Assembly: GCA_015183035.1 (NCBI GenBank)
Contig: JACZZP010000006.1
Span: 1,922,001 to 1,986,000, forward strand
Source of the DNA: Meloidogyne chitwoodi
Taxonomy: Eukaryota; Nematoda; Chromadorea; Rhabditida; Meloidogynidae
Direction: 5' to 3'
Length of the DNA stretch: 64,000 nucleotides
The translations under genes were made by a program, and so were the position numbers. Shown here in pieces: positions 1 to 11,596 of the stretch. The notes under the pieces are model-generated. The model was not told where the DNA came from. It searched no databases and saw only the letters and a list, made by a program, of their open reading frames with translations. Every line of letters starts with the position of its first letter. Position 1 is the stretch's first letter.

Positions 1-857
1 TTTAATATTTTTAATTTAATATTTTTAAATAAATTAAAAAGTTAAAAATATTAAATTTAAAAAATAAAATAAATTAAAATTAAAATTTAAAAAATATTAA
101 ATTTAAAATATCACGTCATGTTTTTATTTTATTAATCAAAAAATATTAAAAAAAAATATCGAATTACTTTTTCTCTTTTTATTTTATTTTAATATAATGC
201 TTTGTGGCTAATTTTTAATTACAAAAGAAAAGAAATAAATAATTAAAAAATATTATCTAAAATAAATTGATATACAACACAAAATTTGTGTTCTAAATAT
301 TATTTATTTTATGGTGTTCTTTTTAATATTTTATTTTTTTTTCTAGTCTATTTGACTTTAAAATAAATAATTGGAAATTATTAATTTTATTTTAAAGAAT
401 TAAAAAAAATAAATAAAATTACCATTATTAATTTTTATAATATTCTATAAATACAAATATTTAATAAATAAAAATAATACTAATTTTTAAATAATTATTT
501 CTTTTATAATTTTTAAATAAACATTAAACTAAAAATAAAAGTTGTTCAAGTTTATTTATATTTTAATTGTATATTTAATAGTTATTTTTATAAAAATAGG
601 TATATATATTTTATTTATTTATTTTATTATTTTTTCAATTTTTTTCTCTTCTTAATATTTGTTTGTATTGTAAAAAAATTGTATTTGATAAAAAAAATTT
701 TTTTATTTGTTTAAATATTTTTTTAAAAAATTATTAAAATATAATAAATAAAAATGACAAAAATATTAACAAAATTACATCATAACTAAATTAAAAATTA
801 ATTTAAAAAATCTCAAAAATTAAACAAAAATTTATCAAAAAATAATTAAATAAAAAT
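1..857. other. AT-rich intergenic sequence, no gene seen
   Basis: Nearly pure A/T sequence with frequent homopolymers and no sustained reading frame on either strand. It lies beyond the 3' end of the rapsyn gene and probably holds its 3' UTR and polyadenylation signals, but no single signal can be picked out in such A/T-rich sequence. Confidence 0.6.
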
Positions 858-3800
858 TTAAAGTTTAGTAACCCCTCTTCCACTAATACCCAAATTTTGT
901 TTTTGTTTTTCTTCCTTTTCTTCTTCTTCTTCTTCATCTTCTTCTACAACTGGACTAATTGCTGTTTTATTACTTTTTATTAATAAAATTCTTTTTGATC
1001 TTCCACTATTATTTGTTGTTTTTGTTAAAATATGATTTTGTTGTAATATTTTATTTTCTTCTTCTTTTATTTGAATTTGTTCAGTATTTTGCTCAATTTT
1101 TTTAATTGGAATATCTAAGGAAAATATAAAATATATTTTTAAATAAATTATAATAAAATAATTTTTTTTTAATATTAAAAGGGAAAATAAATTTTATTTT
1201 CAGGATATTAGATTAATATTTTTATATCTAAACTGCCCATATTTTCCCTCTCAAAATTTTAAAATTCTTCTAAATTATTTTTAAATTGTACATATTTTGA
1301 TCGGAATTTTTTAACGTTGTTCATTTTAATAAATTTATTTTATTTTTTAACCTTTTATTTTCTCCAAATCCATTAATTTCTGTTTTTTTCCATTATTTAC
1401 AATAACATTTAAATCAATAGGAACAGATTTTCTTCTAATATTTACTATTTCTTTATTTTGTATTTCTTGTTGTTTAATAACTGTTGGGACTGTAAATGAA
1501 CAATTTGTTGAAGTAGATAGGTCAATTTGACATTTTGCATTTTCTATACAAATATTTGTAGGAGAACACCAACGATTTGAATTTTCTTCCTTAAATTTTA
1601 AAAATAAAAAAAAAATAAATTAAAATAAAAAAACAAACAAAATTTCTTTCACAAAGTATGACAGGTTGGGGATTTGTTGTTGTTTTTATAGAAGATAATC
1701 GAGGGAATGCGTTGGAAGTTGAAGGAATGTTAGAACAAATAAAATCAGCTAATAAGAAAAAAAGAATATTTAAATTAAAAAAATTATTGTTTAAAAGAGG
1801 ATTTAAGAAAACTTAAGTTAAGTAGCTTTGTGGTTAAGTTGGTAGTTGCTTGGACTAGTGGTTAAATGTTCCTTTATTTCACCTTGGATCGAAGCCGAAT
1901 TATTTAATATTATATTTTTCTAATATTTTAATTATTTTTTTAACATATTTTTAATAAAGAAATCCAAAAAAAAAATAAAAAAATATAATTTTTACAAGTA
2001 TCAACAGGTGTTTGAGCAGTAGAAGAAGAGAGTGATATGTTTTCCATTAAGCTAGTTTTAATTCTACATTTTGGACAAATATAAGGTTCATCCCCATTTG
2101 TTAATAAATATTTTTGTAAACATCTAAAAATATTATTTTAAAATTAATTTTTATAAAAAAAATAACTTTTCATGAAATATATGTGAACAACAAAGTGCTT
2201 GTAATGATTCTTCAATTTCTCCATAACGTTTACCACAAAAATCACAAAAAAGTTCCATTTGTTGAATTAAATGTCTTTGTTGTTTATTTGATTCTGTAGA
2301 GTTGTCTTCATCAGATAATTGACTTTAAAATAATTTTTTTTATTTTTAATTATTTAATTAAATTAATAAAATAACCAATAAAGATCATAGAGGCGAGAAT
2401 GACATTCCATCATTGCATGCTTTAAAAATAGATATAATTTTATTTAATTTTTATTATTATCCAAAATTATAGTAAAATTACTCTAATTAATTTATTAAAA
2501 TTTAAAAGAATTATCTAAAAAATATAAAATTCAAAACAAGATTATCTTAGATATATAAAGCTAAATATTTTGGATATTAATTGCTTAGATCTCTTCAAAG
2601 TCCAAAAATATTTTAGAAAATAATAAATTTTATAGTTTTTATTCTTTTATTAGATAATAATAAATAAATAGGTTTATAAGTGAGAAATAAAAATATAATA
2701 ATTTTTTGTAGTGGAATAGAAGAAATAAAATATTATTTAACGGGGGAATATTCGTAATAATTGTTAAATTAATAATTTGGACAATTTCTCTAATATAAAA
2801 TAATTACCTTAGACCCAATAATAGATGCCAATTCTAAACGTTTCCTATTTAATTGTATTGCCTGACATTCACATCTCCCAGCATAATGAACACCTTTATT
2901 TTCACTAGCAGAACGTGCCATACTTGCTAATACAATAATTTGACCAGAACGATCATTTATTTTTCTTAAAAGGCGAAAAGCTTGTTCATATCTTCCCCAA
3001 CTTTTCTTTAAAATAAAATTAATTATTTTTTTTTTTATTTTAAAAAACTAACAGTAACAGTTTCTCTAGCTTCAGTTTCTCCTATTTCACAAAATATATC
3101 TGCTAAACTAGCCAATGCACGGGCAAATGTTGGCTTATTTCCAACTTGCTTGGCAAGGTGAATAGACTCCTCACAGACTTGACGAGCTTCTTAAAAAAAA
3201 TTTAAAAATAAATATATTAATTTAATTAAATTAATTTTAATTAAATTTAAATTAATTTTGGCATTCTTTTTTATTTATTAATTTTTAATTTAATTTTACC
3301 TGAAAGACGTCCTTTTAATCTTAAAATAACAGATAATTGATAAAGTATAGCAGATCTGTATTTAGCATGAACGTGATTAGCTTCAATACCATGCATAATC
3401 CCCAAAGCATTTTGAAGGAAAATTAAAGCTTTATTTAAATCCCTTAAATTTAATTTAATTTATAATAAAATTTAAAAAATTAAATTAAATAATTTTGCCT
3501 TAATAATGTAAAAAGAGCGCCTAATCCAAGGCTAATTTGTAATTCTAATAATTTATCTTCTGTTTCTATAGCAATTTTCATTGACAATTCAAAATGTTCT
3601 AAACTTTGTTGTAATCCAGAAATTCCCATTCTAGACATTGCAATTACTTTTAAATTAAATAAATAAATATATTTTAATTAAAAATATTTAATTAATTAAT
3701 TATTTAAAAAAAATTAAAAAGATTATAATTTAATAAAAAAGAGAGAATATAAAGTAGGCAGTTTTGAACACAGTTTCCAAAAATCTTCTCTTCTAACTTT

Positions 3801-4983
3801 GTCAGATAACAATAAATATTTATTTTTATTTTTTATTAATTAAGGTTATTAATTAAATTTTAGCTATTCATTTATAACATAAATATATAAGCAATGTTAA
3901 GGGTTGAAGAAAAAGTCTGGTCGAACTTTGGGTCAAAAATAGAGTTTTTTTACTTTTTTTAAAAGAAAATTTTAAAAAATTTTTAAAAAGAGAAAATTTA
4001 AAAAAAAACCTAAATGTGCATAACCAGGACTTCTTTTATCAATTCCAGGAAGGCTTAAACTTTGTTCTGCAAAATTAATAGCTCTTTCATATTCTGCTAA
4101 TCTTTCATTTGCTCTAGCTAAATTAAGTAAAGCTTCAGAACGCATTAAATCATCATTTTGATTATTTGCTAATTCTACTTGTTCTATAGCCTTTAAATAA
4201 TATTTTAATAAATAAATAAATAATTTATTATTACAGCTTGAAGCATTTGGTCATAATCGCCAGAATCACAATATGCTTGGACAATATAACCACTTGTTAA
4301 AAATTTATCTTCACAAGTTCTAAAAGAAATTTAAAAATAAAATATTTTCTTTATCTAATTTTGTAATATTTTTATTTTTAAAGAGAATCCTCTTTATGAT
4401 ATTCCCTCACATTCTCTTTTATCTTATAATTTCTAAATTATCATTTTATCAACTCTCAAACACTTAACACATTTTTATCTCTTCCCTATCTCTTATCACA
4501 TCATCTCTTTTAAAGTTCAACAATCTCTCTCTAATTTATTTCTCAAATCTCTATTTTATCACACCTTCCTTTATATTTATTCTACCCTATTTTTATTAGT
4601 TAAAATAAACTAAAGATTAAAAATTTAAATTTTCTTAAAATCCAAACATTTTGTGTTTTAAAATAAAATAAAGACCTAATAAGAACTTTAAAATAATTTT
4701 TCTATTTTATTTAAAAATTGTATAAAATTTACTTTAATTTTCTTTTCGCAGCTCTCCATTGTCGAATAGCTTGTTGAGGGTTTTGTTGTTGATATAATTT
4801 AATTCCCATTCTCATTTGGCTTCTAGCACGCCTTGAACGAATATTCAAAACATTACCCATTAATTGTTTATTATTATTAAACAATTTATGGTTTTTGTTG
4901 TTCCTGCGAGGACGTTTATAAAGACGTTCTACTGCAGTTGTTGCTGTTGTTGGTAATTTTCTAAAGCGGGACAATTTTGCCAT
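858..4983 (-). CDS. rpy-1: Rapsyn-like acetylcholine receptor clustering protein (TPR + RING-H2)
   Basis: Multi-exon gene. Exon 1 (about 4733-4983) encodes a basic N-terminus ending in a first TPR-like helix ([17 protein letters not shown]). It joins in frame to exons near 4238-4319, 4011-4193, 3500-3655, 3300-3440, 3050-3190 and 2813-3005, all helical TPR repeats. A RING-H2 follows at about 2330-1980: [29 protein letters not shown], here cut as [24 protein letters not shown]. This order (TPRs, linker, C-terminal RING) and the SLQAL.CSHIFH signature are those of rapsyn, a cytoplasmic scaffold that clusters acetylcholine receptors at neuromuscular synapses; C. elegans has one, rpy-1. Odd points: vertebrate rapsyn stops just after the RING, whereas here three or four further exons (to 858) appear to add a low-complexity acidic tail. 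A start at 4860 would give MGNVLN, a possible myristoylation start like that of vertebrate rapsyn. Family assignment is firm; the C-terminal exons are less certain. Confidence 0.88.
1812..1895 (+). other. Degenerate tRNA-like sequence in rapsyn intron
   Basis: An A-box-like stretch (TGGTTAAGTTGG, near 1830) is followed about 55 bases later by a B-box-like stretch (GGATCGAAGCC, near 1886). No convincing acceptor stem pairs. It lies in an intron and reads opposite to the host gene. Best read as a tRNA pseudogene or the head of a tRNA-derived SINE; two similar sequences occur near 41,250 and 45,520. Confidence 0.3.
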
Positions 4984-6779
4984 TCCCGCCGGGGCTTAAA
5001 AAACAAAATTTAAAATAAAATAAAATTTTGGGAAATTAAATAAAAAAAAAAATTTAAAATTATTATTTAATTTTATTTAAAAAAATATTTATTATATTGG
5101 GGTAACATACGTACCTATTTACATTAAAAAAATTTAAAAATAAAAATTTTCGTAATGTCGGAAAGGATTTGCTTTTATTTTTAATTTTTTTAATATCTTC
5201 AAAAATATAAAAAAATAGAAATTTACCTTTTCAAGAGGATTTGGCAAAATGTGCCAAGTATTTTTGCCAAATAAATATACGGCACATAAAAAGACAAAAT
5301 TAACAAAAATTTTGTCTAAAAAAGCCAAAAAAATTTATTTTAGTAAGATAGAGGATATATAAAGAAAAATAGCAGAAAAGTGAAGAAATGAGAGGATACT
5401 ACTATTTATTTATGAGGAAAAAGGAAAAGGGGAATTTGACACCGCCTGTCTCCTCTCTCCCTGGGAAGAAACAGCAGTCAACGAGATTGGCAATCTACTA
5501 CTAACCTACCTAAACCCCCTCTATATTCTTCTTCTTCTTTTTTATCCACTTTCACTCCCATTAACAATTTTTTAGAAGGATAGGGTCATTAGGGCGCTGT
5601 AATATTATGGCTTATATTAACAACCTTTTACTGTTAACTCCCGTTATAAGGACACTTTGGATATAAGAACATATCCTCTAGAAGGACAATAATTAGTTTT
5701 TGGCCATTTGTGTGTAATTATAATTAGAGTAAATATTTTAATTTGAATGTCCTTATAAATGGATTCTATTCTTCTTTGATTCAATTCTACATTGGGTGTC
5801 CTTGTAAAGAGAGTTAACTTTTATATTAATTAAAAATACAATCTAAAAAAATCTTTTTTTAGATTTCCTTATGCTGATTTACAATAAATTTCCTAAAATA
5901 TATTTAAGAAATAAAATAAACGCCAATTTAAAAGAAGTGTCCAACTGTCCAAGCTATCCACCCTCACTAATTCTAAGCTCATCCTCTTTTTGCCACTTTG
6001 CAGCTTTGTATTTATTTATTTTTATTATTGATTTTGCCGGATGAGAGAAATAATATATAAGCTCTAATGACCTTTTACTTTTATTTTATGTTCAAACTTC
6101 ATTATTCTAAAGAAATTGCCGCTTTTTTTGTAAAATGACACAAAAAATAATCATGAAGGAAATTTGACAATCTTTAAAAAAATTAAATGAAAGTAAAAAA
6201 GAAAAAGATTTAAAAATAAAACCTTAAAATGTAAAATAAATTTTAATTTTTATAAAATAAATTTTAATTTTTATAAAATAAATAAATTAATTAAATTATA
6301 AAATAAATAAAAATGCACCTTTTATCTCTTCCAATTTTTTTATTATTCTTCTGTTATCAGGAAATAATAATAAAAAGAACACATTCATTTTAAATATATT
6401 TATCTTAAATTAAATATTTTATTATTTATAAATATTAATTTTATTTAAATAAAATTAAAATATCTTTTTTCTTTAAAAATACAAAAAATAATAAAAAAAA
6501 AGTTTTCAATCGTCATTCTAAATATTCAAACTTTTATTAACGAAAATTAAGACGAGAATTGTGCCAAAACAATTTTAAGTTATAAGAAAAGGTCTGTTAG
6601 CTTCATTTCTTAAAATATTTTTCGACACTGCGATTAGCTCTGTATAAAGACAAACATGACAAATTGAAGCAAAAAATATATATTGGAATATATTTTGAAG
6701 AACACCCCATTAATCCTAAATATTTTGATAAAATTATCAATATTTTATCATTAAATAAATTTTATTTTTAAAATTTAAA
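4984..6779. other. Intergenic region between rapsyn and the oxidase gene
   Basis: About 1.8 kb between two divergently transcribed genes, so it should contain both promoters. A pyrimidine-rich, less A/T-biased stretch at about 5430-5580 is the most promoter-like part. A short inverted-repeat element occupies 5633-5818. Short tandem TTTTAATTTTTATAAAATAAA units occur near 6237-6300. Short open frames here have no protein-like character. Confidence 0.5.
5633..5818. mobile_element. 186-bp MITE-like inverted-repeat element
   Basis: The left end GTTAACTCCCGTTATAAGGACAC and the right end, read on the other strand (GTTAACTC then TTTACAAGGACAC), match at about 19 of 23 positions. No coding capacity. 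The sub-motif GTCCTTATAA recurs in small elements near 27,770 and 57,700, so this may be one worn copy of a dispersed family. No clear target-site duplication can be called in the A/T-rich flanks. Confidence 0.5.
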
Positions 6780-8841
6780 ATGTCAAACCCACAATATTTT
6801 GATACAATAGTTATTGGTGCAGGAATAATTGGCAGTGGATGTGCTTATAAAATAGCTAAAAGTGGACAAAAAACATTGCTTTTAGAACAGGTTTTTTAAA
6901 GAAATATTTTAATATATTTATAAAGATTTTTTCAAAAATTCATAGCCAAAACTTTCTTCAATCCTAAGACATTCTTACCAAAATGTCCGTTTAATTAGAG
7001 AGTACCCCCTTAAAGTGCCTTTCTATTAGAATACATTTATTTTAAAAATAATTAAATTAAATTATTATTTTAGTTTTCACCTGGTCATGTACACGGTTCT
7101 TCACATGGTTCTTCTCGAATAATTCGTTGTACTCATGGAGAATCTCATATCCTTCCTTTTGCATTGGATGCTTTTAAAGAATGGGAAGAAATGGAAAAAA
7201 TAGATAAAAATTCTGGGAAGACTTTAATTATGTAAAAAATAAATTAAATAAATTTAAATTTTTTAAAATTTATTTTTTAGAAAAAATGGAATGTTAACAA
7301 TAGATTTTGATTGGAAAAGAACCTTAGAAAAGTCAAATATTCTTTATTCTTTTGGTATTCCTCATGAAATATTATTTGGAGGTTCTATTATACAAAAACG
7401 TTTTCCTCAAATGATAAACTTTGATCAAAAATATTCTGCAATTTATGAACCTGGTGGAGGTGCTTTATTGGCTAATAATTGTTTAGAAGCTGTTCAAGTT
7501 AATTTAATTTTTAAATATTTATTTTAATAATTTTTAGAGACAATTCTTAGCTTTTGGAGAATTATTGGCTACTTTAAAATTTAATGAAAAAGTTTTATCT
7601 ATTATACCTATTAAACAAAAAGAAAATGAAATTTCTTTATTAGAAGTTGTTACAAATAAAGGTAAAAACAAAATGTATTACTAAATTTTGTTTGTCTTTA
7701 CTTATAGAGGAGATTTCATCCTAAACATCTTCCTTAAATAAATAATTTAAAATTTTTCACATAACCCTTTTTTGTCCCGTATATTCCCATAATGATTAAA
7801 TCACTATACGCTTAAGAAATGGATATTGACCCTAGTTTTCTTAGAAGAATCTTTATTAATTCATTTTCTTTTTCTGGGGAAAGAGGACTTTTTTTTAATT
7901 AAAATTTTTATTATATTAATTTTTTAACAATACAAAGTAGGTCATTACCTATCAAAAAATGTAGTTGTAGCTACTGGTGGTTGGCTTCCCAATTTATTAC
8001 CAAATATTCAAATATTTCCCCATAGAGTTGGAGTTTGCTTTTGGCGTGTTAAAAGCAGACAAGAATTATTTTTACCTGAAGAAAATGGAACAGCCCCAAG
8101 TTTTGTTATTATTGAAGAAAATGGACAAATATTTTATTCTTTACCTTGTATTGATTATCCAAATGCTATTAAATTAAGTTTTATTTTTTTAAGATATTTC
8201 TGATTTTTCTGATCTTTTTCTGATTTATTTCTGATTTTTCTTAAGTATTTCCATTTTTTTCTGATTTATTTCTGATTTTTCTGATCCTTTTCTGATTTTT
8301 CTTAATTATTTCCTGTTTTTTTCTGATTTATTTCTGATTTTTTAGTTATCACTTCATGGGTCTTTATCCTCTCATCATGAATGTACTTTTCCTATTTCTT
8401 CAATGGATGAACATGTTTCTACAGATAAAACAAAAATTCCTGATTTTACAGATATTAGTCAATATATTTGCAAACATTTTCCAGATTTGGATTCTTCTGT
8501 TCCAATGAATAAATGTGCTTGTGTTTATAATGTAATAATAAAATAAAATTTTAAAAATATTAATATTAGGTAGGTATTTTTGGTTTTTTAGTATAAAAAT
8601 TCCTTTTTTAAAATATTTTTCTTTATAAATTTTTCAGTTAACAGAAGATGAAAATTTTATTGTTGATCGTCATCCTCAAATAAAAAATTTATTTATTGCT
8701 GGAGGATTTTCTGGAACAGGATTTAAACATGCTTTAACTATTGGAAAAATTATTAGTAATTGGATAAATAATAAAAATGTAAATTTTGATATGAATCCTT
8801 TTAAAATTAATAGAAAAATGATAATGAAAGCTAAAATTTAA
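6780..8841 (+). CDS. FAD-dependent sarcosine/L-pipecolate oxidase-like protein
   Basis: Seven exons (about 6780-6891, 7074-7232, 7281-7496, 7538-7661, 7937-8174, 8346-8531, 8639-8841). The N-terminus carries the dinucleotide-binding fold [14 protein letters not shown] (GxGxxG) followed by TLLLEQ, the acidic residue that holds the FAD ribose. The middle has the family's [17 protein letters not shown] segment. The C-terminal part reads [17 protein letters not shown] then [12 protein letters not shown]; the cysteine matches the one that binds FAD covalently in monomeric sarcosine oxidase and PIPOX. Family members oxidise N-methyl or cyclic imino acids (sarcosine, L-pipecolate) with O2 and release H2O2. 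The last residues, AKI, resemble a type 1 peroxisomal targeting signal, which fits the usual location. The stop is clear; the start is the only ATG before the Rossmann fold. The exact substrate is not known. Confidence 0.9.
8195..8342. repeat. Intronic tandem repeat, TTTCTGATTT units
   Basis: About eleven TTTCTGAT-type units in pyrimidine-rich sequence fill most of one intron of the oxidase gene. They form two longer blocks of roughly 70 bases that resemble each other, so a higher-order duplication is likely. The array runs directly into the 3' splice site (CTGATTTTTTAG), so the repeat supplies the polypyrimidine tract. Confidence 0.8.
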
Positions 8842-9156
8842 TTAACAGAAATTAAATAGAAATGTTCCAATACCAAAAAAACCGAAGACCAAGACTAAAA
8901 ATATTTTAATTTACACACGAAACTAAATTAAAATTTTTAACCCCAAAATTATAGTTAAAATAAGTATTCCCAGATAAAAAAACACCACTTCTCAATTATA
9001 TAATAAGAATTATTATTAAATATAATACTAATTTTTAATTTAATCTAAAATACAACTCTTAATAAAAGGTTAAAAAATATAATATTATTTTTATCAAATT
9101 AATTTAACAAATAAAAATTAGTAATTTCTTCTTTTTTTTATTTATCCAATCATACT
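8842..9156. other. Short convergent intergenic gap
   Basis: About 315 bases between the 3' ends of the oxidase gene and the chemoreceptor gene. A/T-rich and presumably 3' UTR; nothing else recognised. Confidence 0.5.
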
Positions 9157-10539
9157 TTATATATTATTAATAGGTATAATTTTATTTTTAAACATTTTTA
9201 TAAAAACAATAAATTTTTTAATAAGAAGTTTAGCATCTTTTCTAACTGTTTTATTTAAAGTTAAATAAATAATTGGAGGAAAACCTTAATTAATTTTAAT
9301 TATATTTATTTCATTAACTTTAAATTAATTTACCATGAATATGCAACCTAAAAAAGAATTTAAAATTATTAAATTAAAAATAAATAGGATATCTTTATAT
9401 TTATTCTTAAACTATTTTAAAATAATTAATTAATTACCATGAAAAATGCGCAATCATTAAAAGTAAATTTCCATGATCTTCATAATATATATTATAAGAA
9501 TAGACAATTCCAGTTAAAGTATTGAACATTGAAATAATAAATACTTGAATAAAAACCTTTAGAAAAATAAAAAATAAATTAAATATTTAATTATTTAACC
9601 ATTAATTCTTCTTTTGTTACACGATTAGATAATTCTCTAGCTTTAAAGAAAAGAAAAATGATAAATAATAAATAAATTGTTGGAGATCCTATAGCCAAAA
9701 TTATATTAGTTAATGAATATTCAAATAAATCCATTTCAAACTAAAATTTTAAATATTATTAAAAAACAAATATTTTTTTCACAAATTCTGATCTGTTATG
9801 TTTATATCCATTTAATGGATCACTTAAAAATTCAAATGTTGTTCCATCAAAAATAAAAGAATGATGAAATAAAAGCCAATAAATTCCATATAAATTACAA
9901 AAAGTAATCCAAATATAAATACGATAACCATGAAAAAGTATTTTTGAAATATTTGGAAATGCCATTTCAATACATCTATTTATTCCCAAAATCTAGAAAA
10001 TAATTAATAAAGTATTTTTAAATATTTTTATAAAAATACCAAATCAGCAGTACATTCAGCATACCAAAAAACTTAAAATTTATTTATTTTTATTTCAAAA
10101 AGTTTTTTTATAATTTCAATTTTCAGAAATTTTTTTCTTTTGAAATAAACTTACATAAAAGTGTACAACCAATAAAATAAGTAATAAAAGGTGAAGAACA
10201 ATATACAACACCATTTAAACTCAAAATTCCACTGGCAAAAGTAGGTACCCAAAGTATTCCAATATCCAATATTGAAATATAAATTAAAAGAATATAAATT
10301 GAATTTTTTGATTTATTTTTCCAAAAAGAATAAATACAAGGAAAATATAAAGGCTTAAATATTTATTTATATTTTTAAAAATAAATAAATAATTATACAT
10401 AATATATAAATCCAAGTATTATACAAATAATTGAAGCTATTGGATATTGTCTTTTTTCAATTGGTATATCATCAACATTAATTCCTGTACAATTATATAT
10501 TTTATCAAATTCTTCTCTATTCCATAAAATAAATTCCAT
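9157..10539 (-). CDS. Serpentine receptor class T (Srt) chemoreceptor-like GPCR
   Basis: Multi-exon seven-transmembrane protein. It opens MEFILWNREEF..IYNCTGI, and the first helix (YPIASIICIILGFIYYV) leads into KPLYFPCIYSFW, the short loop typical of nematode Srt receptors. Later exons give the remaining hydrophobic helices: ILLIYISILDIGIL, FITYFIGCTLL, an exon starting with GINRCIEMAFPN (in the place of the usual NRC motif after helix 3), ILAIGSPTIYLLFIIFLFF, and IISMFNTLTGIVYS. The tail exon is GFPPIIYLTLNKTVRKDAK followed by a basic C-terminus. Exons lie near 10390-10539, 10155-10353, 10032-10060, 9770-9990, 9598-9740, 9436-9560, 9335-9350 and 9157-9290. Such receptors usually sit in sensory-neuron cilia. 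The ligand is unknown. The helix order is intact, with no frame break seen. Confidence 0.82.
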
Positions 10540-11596
10540 TGTTAAAAAATTAAATATTAAATAAAATATAAATATTACAATTCTGTAATTAACGTAATTT
10601 TTAAATATAAAAATTAAAAATATTTAATTATTTTTATATTAAATATATGTATCAATTAAGAATTAATTTAATACTAATTTCTTATTTAAAAAATGTTTAT
10701 AACCAATACTTTGTTAATTAAGTACGACTTATTGTTAGTTAAAAAATAATAATTCTGAAAATTAAATATATTTTTTGTTGCTAAGTTTTTAATTGAAACC
10801 AATTATTTTTTAACTTTAAACTATAAATTTGTAGTTATTATGGGTAAATTTTTTTTAAATATTTTTATATTTGATTAATTTAAAAGTTTGACAACATAAA
10901 ACATGTTGATGTGAAAACTTTAAGAGATTTGTTAATTTTTAAAATATTTTTTATTGACATTGGAAATATTTTTGTTAAAATAATAATTATTTTAAAAAAA
11001 ATTTAATATAAATAATTAAAGACATCAAAATTGATAATTATATATTGAAGCACCTAATTTTTGAAAGTTTGGAATTTAAAATAAAAAAAATTAAATGATA
11101 GCATATTTAAACACTTTAATAATTATATCCATTTATTATTTAATTTTACACATGTTTTTTAGATATTTTTTAATACCAATATAAAAATTAAAAAAAATAA
11201 ATTTATAATTTTTTTACTTGATAAAATAAAATTTAATAATATTTTTATTTTCTTTTCTTAATTTTCTTCGTTTTTTTAGATAAAAATTGAACTAGACATT
11301 TATGCTTATATTTATTTATTTGCCTAATTCCCCAATGTCCAATTTTCCAAAAAGAAAAAATTAAAAACATTAAAAAAAACAGAGAAAAGACATTTTAAAA
11401 AAATTATTTTAAAAATTATATAAATTATTTTTCTTAAAAAAATAAATATTTTAATATTTTTCTTCTCTAAAATTTTATTTTTTATTCCAAAATAAAAATA
11501 ATGTTGAATTTTGACAAGTAATAATTTTAATTTAATAAAATTTAATAATATTAAATTAAATAAAGTAATAATAATATACCCTCAACTAGTGCTGAT
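10540..11596. other. Intergenic region between divergent genes, no gene seen
   Basis: Very A/T-rich. It should hold the promoters of the Srt receptor and the stargazin-like gene, but no distinct element can be named. No sustained reading frame or repeat stands out. Confidence 0.5.

Noticed and set aside
1656..1815. Plus-strand frame [20 protein letters not shown]
   Set aside because: The minus strand of the same DNA reads as a rapsyn tail exon ([20 protein letters not shown]) with good splice sites, so the plus frame is a shadow.
5134..5328. Minus-strand open frame of 64 codons
   Set aside because: Phe/Lys-rich composition from A/T-rich DNA; no family feature and no splice partners.
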